NCBI GenBank assembly: GCA_035079385.1
Contig: JAVHKY010000023.1
Span: 1,674,001-1,738,000 of the forward strand
Reading direction: 5' to 3'
DNA length: 64,000 nt
Source: Aspidiotus rigidus
Taxonomy: Eukaryota; Arthropoda; Insecta; Hemiptera; Diaspididae
In this document: piece after piece, positions 50,901 through 55,715 of the stretch
Layout of the letters: each line of letters begins with the position of its first letter
Numbering within the stretch: the stretch's first letter is position 1
The notes under the pieces: generated by a model
What the model was told of the DNA's origin: nothing
Seen by the model: the letters and a program-made list of their open reading frames with translations, nothing else
The model's database searches: none
Translations under genes and position numbers: made by a program

Positions 50901-52408
50901 CGATACCAATATTATCAACAGTGCACATATGCGTGGATGTAAATATCTCCTACTAAGTTTTCTAGCACGCATCAAATTCCAAACGGTTTCGATATCAGCG
51001 TACATTGGAGTGTTATTCCCTACGTGAAAGGTGAGGGTCATATCGATATACATTTTTTCACTATTATAATGAAAATTCTCGATCAAGACTAAAAATAAAA
51101 CGGAACAACAGAAACGTTACATCGAGAACTCGAAAACTCAAAGTCCAAATAAATTAGAATAAATTTATTCCTAACCTATCCAACAAACGTAAACAAAGAA
51201 CTCAAATAGGAGCACTGAGAACTGGTTTGTTTACAAGCGTATCGTACGGCCGAGTACGAATGGGTAACTATCAGCGGTTGCACTTCGGACTTCGGACAAC
51301 ATTCACACAAAGCAAAATCCGATTGGAGGCGGAAATAAAAGGATAATAACGTTTCCCGAAGGAAAAGATTGAAAAGAGTAGTACGGAGGATCACCGTAGG
51401 TTAAATACTAGAACTGAATATAATTATGTATTTTTATGTAATTACCATAGGATTTCAATATTCCCGTAAACAAAGCAATTATAGATAAAAGATAGTAAAA
51501 TAACCATTTTACAATGATTGATATCGAGTGCCCTATTGAGATATGTATGATGTATTGCGTGTATATTGATGGAAATGAAATGCGGATTCAATCTGACAGT
51601 GAGAATGAGTAGAAACTAAAAGGACACAAATAAAACTGACACCAATAATGAACATATTCGCACATGAAATGATTATCGAGGATTCGATCACAAAAACGCA
51701 CTCTAAAGGTCCACAGGGTACGTCATCGATATCGACGTAGATCAACGTTCAACAAGACAATAGGGAAGAAACTAGGTACAGGAAACGTATGATTTTATTA
51801 TGAGACACGACTCCTCGTTACCGACGCACAAAGTAACTATCGGATATTTGACGAAAATTCACCTCAAGTTATAGATCTTGCTTAGGTTATCTAATAAGCT
51901 TGGTTCGATTCCTGATATAATGCTTTTTCACCTATGCCAGCAGGAATCGTACCAGTAGAAACGCACTATCTAACCATGAAGCAAGACTGGTATTGGATTA
52001 AAATATTCGGGATTCATTCAAAAAATAACCATCGAATATCTGGTCACACGAGTTCATCCATTAGAATGCTTCGCACCAATACACTGTCCATCAAGCTCAG
52101 CGGGGTTCCTAAAATTCTGCAGAATTTTCTGGGAGAACAAAAGCTTTTGTCAAACAAAGGGAAAATGAATTTTACTGTGAGACTGGTGGTCAATTCGGAA
52201 GCGTCAACCGACAAGATGAACTTCGTAAAGTTAAAAGCTTTCAGCCATTCATTTCCGTCTAAGGTAATAGATACTCAACAACGCACTTATCAGAGAAGGA
52301 TAAACATTACTATTTTCGAACTGTAGAATTTTTTATATTAACTTACGAGCAATCCTGGTTGAAGTCCACATAATATATATCGTTCGATTTTTCTATCTCT
52401 TCGTTCAT
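5420..52408 (-). CDS. WIPI2: WIPI2/ATG18-type PI3P-binding autophagy protein (10 coding exons)
   Basis: WIPI2-family PROPPIN beta-propeller. Family knowledge: it binds PI3P on forming autophagosomes and, in animals, recruits ATG16L1. Coding exons on the minus strand are 52408-52347, 31292-31210, 24565-24396, 19979-19785, 19036-18765, 12023-11847, 11261-11154, 10428-10340, 6011-5955 and 5514-5420. Their lengths sum to 1308 nt (435 codons plus stop), close to the human protein, and every junction keeps phase. The PROPPIN lipid-binding FRRG motif is at residues 219-222. Other signatures are [59 protein letters not shown] and a C-terminal DDDSEFPPV. The start is the ATG just before the conserved DFNQD segment. 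Introns are very large (about 21 kb for the first) and full of transposons. A tttatt at 5287-5292 (AATAAA on the minus strand) is a plausible polyA signal. Confidence 0.95.
5955..6011 (-). CDS. WIPI2: WIPI2 coding exon 9
   Basis: Short exon of 57 nt encoding [18 protein letters not shown]. The acceptor is TTACGAAAG and the donor GTATAT; phase 1 on both sides. An alternative acceptor 13 nt further in breaks the frame with exon 8. A longer frame over this stretch with membrane-like composition is in another phase and was not used. Confidence 0.78.
7080..7965 (+). pseudogene. Degenerate Jockey-type LINE remnant (end of RT and RNase H)
   Basis: Across several frames the translation resembles the thumb and post-RT segment of Jockey-group non-LTR elements: an [12 protein letters not shown] stretch, [16 protein letters not shown] and EATEPSLT. 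Around 7810-7930 an RNase H-like DxSKTK and ASIFT follow. Stops and frameshifts throughout; no intact frame. Lies in the intron between WIPI2 exons 8 and 9. Clade assignment is by eye. Confidence 0.6.
8065..9680. mobile_element. Inverted-repeat element with ~58-bp arms and homopolymer core
   Basis: Arms 8065-8123 and 9623-9680 are inverted copies containing cgctacctcac, gcgcaaat and gttcatcgaggtgcccataa. The core holds an A run at about 8602-8630, a T run at about 8942-8972 and a minus-strand LINE tail (9217-9365). No clear target duplication, so end points are approximate. Confidence 0.55.
9217..9365 (-). pseudogene. 3' end of a Jockey-type LINE, minus strand
   Basis: Read on the minus strand it gives [19 protein letters not shown] then a stop and an A tail (T run at about 9219-9232 on plus). 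This resembles the C-terminus of Jockey-group ORF2, in the opposite orientation to the 7.1-8.0 kb remnant. Confidence 0.5.
10340..10428 (-). CDS. WIPI2: WIPI2 coding exon 8
   Basis: Reads [20 protein letters not shown] to TELPDP, a charged, probably disordered tail segment. The acceptor is CCGCTTACAG and the donor GTAATA. Phase 2 in, phase 1 out. Only the LDGS start is strongly conserved, but splice sites and phases fit both neighbours. Confidence 0.85.
11154..11261 (-). CDS. WIPI2: WIPI2 coding exon 7
   Basis: Reads [20 protein letters not shown] then [15 protein letters not shown], the last propeller blade. The acceptor is ATTTTTCAG. The donor GTATTTTG is unremarkable, but joining to exon 8 yields KQHKLDGS, matching human KQHRLDGS, which fixes this boundary. 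Confidence 0.92.
11847..12023 (-). CDS. WIPI2: WIPI2 coding exon 6
   Basis: Reads [20 protein letters not shown] then [20 protein letters not shown], matching the [20 protein letters not shown] region of human WIPI2. The acceptor is TCCGCAG. The donor was chosen as GTAAGT rather than the overlapping GTGTAAG because only the former keeps the phase into exon 7. Confidence 0.93.
12024..14478. other. WIPI2 intron DNA, nothing recognised
   Basis: Unremarkable AT-rich sequence. Frames here are short and without recognisable similarity. Confidence 0.5.
14481..14868. mobile_element. MITE, TA target, GACCGATTCCCCG termini (unfilled reference copy)
   Basis: Termini gaccgattccccg and cggggaatcggtc with TA on each side (14479-14480, 14869-14870). 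Internal arms also fold back (ataagaatacacaggga and tccctgtgtattcttat). 388 bp. A second copy at 33118-33906 is the same element with another element inserted. Confidence 0.8.
15001..15147. mobile_element. Foldback MITE, 147 bp, TA target
   Basis: Arms ctctgttcacgttaagaaag and its near-complement ending in ctttcttaatgtgaacacag make an almost complete hairpin. TA at 14999-15000 and 15148-15149. No coding capacity. Confidence 0.75.
15707..16077. mobile_element. hAT-type MITE with perfect 8-bp target duplication
   Basis: CAGGGTTGCaaaa at the left end and cGCAACCCTG at the right end, flanked by identical ATCCTTGT at 15699-15706 and 16078-16085. The interior is packed with gtttaaaac palindromes. 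371 bp, non-coding. The 8-bp duplication and CAGGG termini fit the hAT superfamily. Confidence 0.9.
16221..16500. mobile_element. Sibling hAT-type element, no target duplication found
   Basis: Starts CAGGGTTGCAAAAAG and ends CTTTTTCAACCCTG, with the same gtttaaaac-rich interior as the element 140 bp to its left. It includes a long palindrome at about 16440-16476 (arms ttagaacgttgttt). The flanking octamers do not match. Confidence 0.7.
16690..16795. mobile_element. hAT end fragment
   Basis: Ends with gtgggtcacgg then tttgaaaaccactgctcta, the usual look of a hAT end. No partner end was found; a family A satellite fragment follows at once (about 16796-16870). Confidence 0.4.
17110..17450 (+). 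pseudogene. Merlin (IS1595/ISXO2-like) transposase remnant
   Basis: In one frame [20 protein letters not shown] then [16 protein letters not shown]. After a one-base shift and a stop it continues [20 protein letters not shown] and, further on, [25 protein letters not shown] and TGAHTQGI are hallmark blocks of the ISXO2-type DDE domain used by Merlin transposons. Frameshift plus at least two stops: inactive. Lies in the intron between WIPI2 exons 5 and 6. Confidence 0.8.
17450..18764. other. WIPI2 intron DNA, nothing recognised
   Basis: No gene, repeat array or terminal inverted repeat recognised. Slightly richer in CG near 18.5 kb. Confidence 0.45.
18765..19036 (-). CDS. WIPI2: WIPI2 coding exon 5 with the FRRG lipid-binding motif
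   Basis: Encodes [29 protein letters not shown], then [13 protein letters not shown] and [18 protein letters not shown] is the signature of PROPPINs; its two arginines contact PI3P and PI(3,5)P2 in characterised relatives. The acceptor is TTGTTACAG and the donor GTAAGT. Confidence 0.96.
19785..19979 (-). CDS. WIPI2: WIPI2 coding exon 4
   Basis: Exactly 65 codons, starting [17 protein letters not shown] and ending [10 protein letters not shown]. It contains the near-invariant [13 protein letters not shown]. The acceptor is TTTCACAG and the donor GTGAGT; phase 0 on both sides. Confidence 0.95.
20243..22866. repeat. Minisatellite with 19-bp unit, about 2.6 kb
   Basis: Unit approximately tgtcatttttgcattcagg (19 bp) repeated well over 100 times, with alternation of cagg, caaa and cagt variants and irregular higher-order blocks of several hundred bp (cttacacattattttgtc recurs). 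The unit is 3n+1 and rarely contains a stop, so all three plus frames stay open and spell a 19-residue periodic peptide. None is a credible gene. Lies between WIPI2 exons 3 and 4. Confidence 0.93.
22867..23144. mobile_element. Inverted-repeat element inside the 19-bp minisatellite
   Basis: Left arm gtgacttctcacaaaaaaaa, then cct and aagcgtcc, is inverted at the right end as ggacgcttgaagg to gataagtcac. Minisatellite units resume at 23145, so this is an insertion into the array. 278 bp, non-coding. Confidence 0.65.
23145..23540. repeat. Residual 19-bp minisatellite, again interrupted
   Basis: Units at 23145-23201 and 23480-23535 surround about 280 bp of unrelated sequence whose ends (acaaggtgtttaccag and ctgggatcagtagacacctg) are weakly inverted. 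A minus-strand frame across it (23188-23526) is not supported as a gene. Confidence 0.6.
23541..24335. repeat. GTCGA-rich degenerate repeat
   Basis: Dense in tcgactttgagtcgac-like motifs in both orientations (for example ggttgactttaaatcgacct and gacctcagatcgacgttgat), giving an imperfect inverted structure. No coding signal. Confidence 0.6.
24396..24565 (-). CDS. WIPI2: WIPI2 coding exon 3
   Basis: Encodes the blade with [34 protein letters not shown] and [10 protein letters not shown]. The acceptor is TTTTCAG and the donor GTAAGT, leaving phase 0. The residues at the exon 3/4 junction (KLNRSRL) align with the human segment containing the arginine implicated in ATG16L1 binding. Confidence 0.95.
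25129..25499. mobile_element. hAT-like element, CAGCAGTT termini
   Basis: Starts cagcagttctcaacctctga and ends ctcaggttggaaactgctg, inverted over about 14 bp; the left end has the usual hAT look (ctcaacc.. gcggcc). Flanking octamers do not match. Confidence 0.5.
25820..26690. other. WIPI2 intron DNA, nothing recognised
   Basis: AT-rich single-copy-looking sequence with only short frames. Confidence 0.4.
26690..28985. repeat. Satellite array, ~258-bp unit, decaying rightwards
   Basis: Unit start ggaacgcgacctgaatat recurs at 26727, 26995, 27244, 27502 and 27762 (spacings about 249-268). From about 27.8 to 29.0 kb the repeats are increasingly diverged. A shorter motif (gaccttgacctacatt with gggactacttggaatgtgac) recurs inside and beyond the unit. 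Frames such as 27260-27502 are by-products. Confidence 0.88.
29719..30233. mobile_element. Foldback MITE, ~515 bp, long inverted arms
   Basis: Arms share acaaccattttgtttgt, acttactgcgagctga, then tttgactatacaaact and accagtggtagtatggactg in inverted order, covering most of the element. Ends ggtaaa and tttacc. No target duplication found; end points approximate. Confidence 0.7.
31210..31292 (-). CDS. WIPI2: WIPI2 coding exon 2
   Basis: Reads [20 protein letters not shown] and onward to LDPIYN, the first propeller blade of WIPI proteins. The acceptor follows a TTAATTTCAG tract and the donor is GTGAGT. The 83-nt length carries phase 2 in and phase 1 out. Confidence 0.93.
31293..32570. other. 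WIPI2 intron 1 DNA, nothing firm
   Basis: A segment at 32232-32282 has splice-like edges on the minus strand (ATTTTAG and GTGAGT), but the exon 1/exon 2 phase is already satisfied without it. Confidence 0.4.
33118..33906. mobile_element. GACCGATTCCCCG MITE, copy 2, interrupted
   Basis: Same element as 14481-14868. TA flanks it at 33116-33117 and 33907-33908. Removing the 395-bp insertion and one TTA leaves 391 bp, against 388 bp in the other copy. It sits inside the 2.6-kb TA-target transposon. Confidence 0.88.
33440..33834. mobile_element. Foldback MITE with TTA target duplication
   Basis: Nearly full-length palindrome with arms of about 190 bp (ttacttgaataagaatagat near each end, inverted). 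TTA at 33437-33439 and 33835-33837. The copy at 14.8 kb reads atcgattacaaatttggg, the unfilled site. A three-base TTA target suggests PIF/Harbinger; no coding capacity. Confidence 0.88.
33919..34838. mobile_element. Inverted-repeat element with internal repeats
   Basis: Arms of about 85 bp (tttagcatacatttccaacg, then acgcgtcggtatttactgcc, inverted at 34735-34823) plus a third direct copy at 34118-34200. The core is a minisatellite of cttggaaatattttcaactg-type units. Seven bases ggcctgc occur at 33912-33918 and 34839-34845, a possible target duplication. End points uncertain. Confidence 0.6.
35831..35984. mobile_element. hAT-type MITE, 154 bp, perfect ends and 8-bp duplication
   Basis: CAGTGGCGGCGCTAG at the left and its exact complement CTAGCGCCGCCACTG at the right, flanked by ACTCCGTT at 35823-35830 and 35985-35992. 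The family A copy at 4.17-4.20 kb has a single uninterrupted ttcaactccgttaaagaag, i.e. the empty site. Confidence 0.95.
36807..36971. mobile_element. hAT-type MITE, 165 bp, 8-bp duplication
   Basis: Ends caaagggggtttt and aaaaaagcccattg (inverted with mismatches), flanked by GTCATACG at 36799-36806 and 36972-36979. The interior has two copies of gtgccgctgtaggcc. Confidence 0.85.
37420..38400 (+). pseudogene. Penelope-like retroelement remnant (RT and GIY-YIG traces)
   Basis: Across shifted frames: [17 protein letters not shown] (RT motif around 37530-37600), a damaged YVDD region near 37680 (FRYDE followed by a stop), then [20 protein letters not shown] and [22 protein letters not shown] at about 38240 resembles the start of a GIY-YIG nuclease domain. 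This order (RT, then GIY-YIG) fits Penelope-like elements. Several frameshifts and stops; the longest frame is 37675-38190. In WIPI2 intron 1. Confidence 0.7.
38600..42336. other. WIPI2 intron 1 DNA, no gene recognised
   Basis: Several medium frames overlap on both strands at 40.3-41.3 kb (up to 131 codons) without recognisable domains; the overlap argues for chance. A family A-like fragment ending aaaaaacaggtt lies at about 38690-38882. Confidence 0.45.
42337..43735. repeat. Family A element, locus 2: ~26 units of ~46-bp minisatellite
   Basis: Same leader as at 1932 (agcggggaacccgct to acgtccgcgtccgc, then ttaggttaggtta). About 1.2 kb of tatatgataggagggggact / ggaagaatttcgagtctcga units follow, including a 569-bp higher-order duplication (the ccgtccgccgt variant at 42868 and 43437). 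Array ends gggaatgtagaatgat, and an inverted copy of the leader motif (gcgggttccccgct) lies at 43723-43736. The frames here spell [14 protein letters not shown] repeats and are not genes. Confidence 0.88.
44201..46343. mobile_element. Large foldback element, 2.1 kb, arms of ~570 bp
   Basis: Left arm 44201-44763 and right arm 45767-46343 are inverted copies with few differences (starting agattagg; sharing ccaagagcatctttttatgg and ctttactatgtcgcaatgtt or complement). The core of about 1 kb contains two diverged direct copies of an atattaacgt ... aaggagcgcgttattc ... gaatttgt block (44950-45040, 45606-45715). No intact transposase seen; no target duplication identified. Confidence 0.8.
47340..47940. 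other. GC-rich coding-like remnant, unidentified
   Basis: A local rise in GC content with overlapping frames on both strands (plus 47344-47664 and 47573-47887). It contrasts with the surrounding AT-rich intron and may be a decayed retroelement; I could not match it to a family. Confidence 0.3.
49312..49430. repeat. Family A fragment
   Basis: Contains ctatcatatacagttcaaac and ends ctcccataaaacaggtttc, the same terminal motif as the copies at 4.1 and 35.8 kb. Confidence 0.5.
49440..52346. other. WIPI2 intron 1 DNA near exon 1, no firm gene
   Basis: The longest frame is plus 51934-52326 (130 codons), ending 20 nt before the exon 1 donor. It has no recognised domain and runs antisense to WIPI2. 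No repeat array. Confidence 0.4.
52347..52408 (-). CDS. WIPI2: WIPI2 coding exon 1 (start)
   Basis: Begins [10 protein letters not shown] and ends in the conserved VDFNQDC segment, then a GTAAGT donor, leaving phase 2. The two leftover bases complete a Ser codon with exon 2 to give DCSSLAVG, as expected for the family. The ATG at 52408 is the first in frame; an upstream non-coding exon cannot be excluded. Confidence 0.85.
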
Positions 52409-53730
52409 TAGTGAATAAACAATTACAAAATTCAGACGACGAACATATCAAACTTCGACGGAGAAATTAAACAATTTTTCACAAAGAACTAACGATATTC
52501 TGCGTACAGCTCCTAGGTCCTTGAAAAATACGTCTCAAAGTTCTGTTTGATTTCTACAAACAGCTGATTGCAAATCAAAATAGACAGAAGATAATTTCAG
52601 TGATACCATAAGCGTGACTCGAAAACAATACGGTGAGCGTGAAGAGCGTGACGAGCTGTAAACTGTGCCCTCCTACGTGAAACTGCTGGATAGCGCTAGT
52701 ATCGCGTTCAAACCGAAAATACGAAAATTGATAGGCGGCCGGATGAATTGTACATATTTTAGGGCTTTTGACCGTTATTTTTTTTTCGGTCAAATCTCAG
52801 ATTAACTCTCAGAAATTCTTTTTTTAACGGTTAAAGGTCAAAAAGGTCAAACGGTCAAATTGGGCCTAAATAACTGTTATAACTGTTATAACCAAAAAAT
52901 TTCTGTCAACCTATAAATTCGAAAAATTCACAATAATGATAGTGAAAAATTCCATATCTAAACCATTTTCTGTAATTAATCTTTGATCTTTTAATCACAT
53001 TCTGAGAAATATAGAAAAAGAGAGAAACTGAAACAAAGTATGTGAAGATTGCTTTCCACAGTGAGAGGATGGGGGAGCAGGGCTTGCATAATAACAGTTA
53101 TTTTTCGGTTAACCGTTATAACCGAAATGAAAATACCAATTTTGACCGATTGACCATTAACCGTTATAATGCACAAGCGATCTTGACCGATTGACCGTTA
53201 ACCGTTATTTTTTATGTTATAACTGTTATTTGACCAAAATAAATTTGAAGCGACAGAAAAAAAATTGGTAAAAAAAAAAGAAAAAAATTTTCCAGTTGAT
53301 TCTTCGGAGTTTGGACCTAAGAAATGTACAGGGAGGAAATCGCGTTTTGAGATTCTTCAAAGACTATTAAAGATAGAAACTTGATATTGAACAATGAAAA
53401 TGTCGAGGTGGATACTTTTCATTAAAAAAAAAAAACAGTAAGAGAATCGGTGCAGTAGAAGTCGAGATCGAACTGTCAAAAGACCTGTGTTTTTCTATGA
53501 AAATATGTCCCATAAGAAATATGTAGGGAGGGAATCGCGTTTCGAGATTTCTCAAAGACTATTAAAGATAGAAACTTGATATTTAACGCTGCAAATGTCG
53601 AGGTGAATACCTTTTCATGAAAAGAAAAACCAGTCAGAGAATCGCTTCAGTAGAAGTCGAAATCGAACAGTCAAAAGATTTTGGAGTTGATTTTAAATCA
53701 GTTTTAAATAATATATAGATACGTCATAAT

Positions 53731-54287
53731 TAGAGCCTGGATTTTTCGGAGTTAAAAACAGCAAAATTCGGAACTAGAATGAGAATTTTCGGCATTACTC
53801 GGATTTATTAAAATAATTAGGTATTAAAAATTCGGGAAAAAAATTTTTACAGTAAGTAAATATGTATCAAAATTTTTACATCGAAAAAGAGAAAAAAAAT
53901 CTAAATAGGTAGTTGATCTGAACATAAAGAATTATAAAAATTTCACGTTATGCTGCACTAGCATGTTAGATTCTGTCTTATTATATTTTCTGGTTGGTTC
54001 ACGCTTCAATTAGAGCACAAGATATTGTGAAGTTACAACTGTATAGGCAGTAAAGAAATTTTTTCGATTCATAATTATTTAAATTTTTGTGTCTCAAATC
54101 ACAAAATTTTGTATAAAAAATAACTTTTTCTACAAATTATAGGTTTTCGGAAGATTTCGGATTTTATCCCCATTTTCGGAGTTTTTCGGAGAAATAAAAC
54201 TTTTTTCCTGGGCTCAGAATACCATGAAATGAACTTCCATTTGATTTTCAGAAATTATGCGACAAAAACCAGGGAATCCGGGCTCTA
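53731..54287. mobile_element. Inner hAT-type MITE, 557 bp, 8-bp duplication (nest level 3)
   Basis: Ends TAGAGCCTGGATT and AATCCGGGCTCTA (one mismatch), flanked by GTCATAAT at 53723-53730 and 54288-54295. Interior rich in ttttcggag repeats, non-coding. Confidence 0.93.
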
Positions 54288-54846
54288 GTCATAATGTTTA
54301 ATGTTCTGACGTGGAACACGTCTTTGGCCTAGGTGTGAACCGAAAAATCGTGTCCTCTGTAATGCTCGAAAAAGACGACGCTGAAATCGACATGCTCTTA
54401 GGCTCAGGTATTAAAACGTATTGAAAAAAAAATAAAAGGTGACTCAGGTATCAAAAGGTATTTAAAAAAAAAAAAAGTTTTTCGCCTTTCATGGGGGCGA
54501 AGAATTAAAACAGAGATGAAGAGGTAGGGTAAAAGGATTTAGTAGCGATTCAGTTGTTGATGCCTTCTTAAGATATCAAAATGTGTTTTAAAAAAAAGCC
54601 TTTCATAGGGTCGCGAATGAAAACGGGGATGAAGAGGGAGGGTGTACATATTTCTCGCAGGTACAAAAAGATATTTTTCATTCTACCACTCTAGGTTTTA
54701 TTTGAAGTTGCACCCTAAGATGGTAAAAATAGAGTTTCTTTTTTGATAAATGATTTAGTAGCGATCCAGTTGTTGATGCATTCAGTTGTTGATGCGTTCT
54801 TAATTTCTTCAGCTGGCTACTTATTTTCAATAATTTAATCAGAAAA

Positions 54847-55464
54847 ATGAACTCCACAGATGAAGAAGAAAATTATGATTTAAATCAGGTAAAAAAGCCA
54901 AAAAGATCTGCTTCACAGCTTTTCGATACGAAGGATGATGCAGAAAGAAAAAAACAGTTGAATCGAGAGAGATGTAGAAAATACAGAATGAGAAAAAAAT
55001 TACAAGAGTCAAAAAAAAACACAGACGAGCTTTTAGATAAGAAGAGACAATTGAGTCGTGAAAGAAATAAGAAATATCGAATGAAAAGAAAGTTATCGCA
55101 ATTAAACGAAAATATATCGGTAGAGCAACCTGGTGATAACAATATTGATTCAACAAAAGGGTCAAAATTAGTCTCAGAAATTGTGATTGATAATTGCGAA
55201 GAGAATTTAGAGAAGAAGAGAAAATTGAATCGTGAAAGAGTTCAGAAATATAGGATGAATAAAAAGTTATTGCAAGCGAACGAGAATGTATTGGTAGAGC
55301 TACCTGGTGATGATAATGTAATGAAACGGCCAAAGATAGTCTCAGAAATTGTGAGTAATAATTGTAAAAAAAATTTAGAAAAGAACAGAGTTGAATCGTA
55401 TAAAAAAACAGCGTTATCGATTAAGAAAAAAGTTATTGGAATCAAACAAGAATGTGTCATGTAG
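54847..55464 (+). CDS. 205-codon frame with repeated basic motif, inside a hAT element
   Basis: Very Lys/Arg/Asn-rich protein with three spaced copies of a basic motif: KQLNRERCRKYRMRKKL (about residues 36-52), RQLSRERNKKYRMKRKL (about 67-83) and RKLNRERVQKYRMNKKL (about 125-141). A fourth is decayed near the C-terminus. Between the second, third and fourth are similar acidic linkers (NENISVEQPGDN, NENVLVELPGDD). Probably nuclear or nucleic-acid binding (inference); it loosely recalls STPR-like and Helitron N-terminal basic repeats. A short piece downstream (55570-55715, GNVCDRLWFLKDLK) resembles a segment seen upstream of Rep/helicase domains in Helitron-type proteins, so this may be captured Helitron sequence. 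Whether it is expressed is unknown. Confidence 0.5.
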   Translation: MNSTDEEENYDLNQVKKPKRSASQLFDTKDDAERKKQLNRERCRKYRMRKKLQESKKNTDELLDKKRQLSRERNKKYRMKRKLSQLNENISVEQPGDNNIDSTKGSKLVSEIVIDNCEENLEKKRKLNRERVQKYRMNKKLLQANENVLVELPGDDNVMKRPKIVSEIVSNNCKKNLEKNRVESYKKTALSIKKKVIGIKQECVM

Positions 55465-55569
55465 GACTCTTAAATGATGGAGCAGCATGTGCTAGAAATA
55501 GCCCTCAAGAAAATGAATCTTCGAGTTCCTTGTATTTGAAATCCAATTTAAATTTTGAGAAGAAATTTT

Positions 55570-55715
55570 GGCTTTGTTTGTAGGTAATGTGTGTGACCGT
55601 CTTTGGTTCTTGAAAGATTTAAAAAATGTACCTTCAACATTAGAATGTTTGAAAATATTATCAAAAGAATTCCCAGACAGTGATGTTGAAAGTTTCAAAG
55701 TATGCTGCATATCAT
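55570..55715 (+). pseudogene. Fragment resembling a Helitron-type upstream domain
   Basis: Frame GNVCDRLWFLKDLKNVPSTL then ECLKILSKEFPDSD and a stop. VCDRLWF with following charged residues resembles a conserved block of Helitron-associated proteins, judged from memory. It is in a different frame from the 205-codon ORF. Confidence 0.35.

Noticed and set aside
51934..52326. Plus-strand 130-codon frame beside WIPI2 exon 1
   Set aside because: No recognisable domain, antisense to the gene, and within range of chance frames; kept only as a note.
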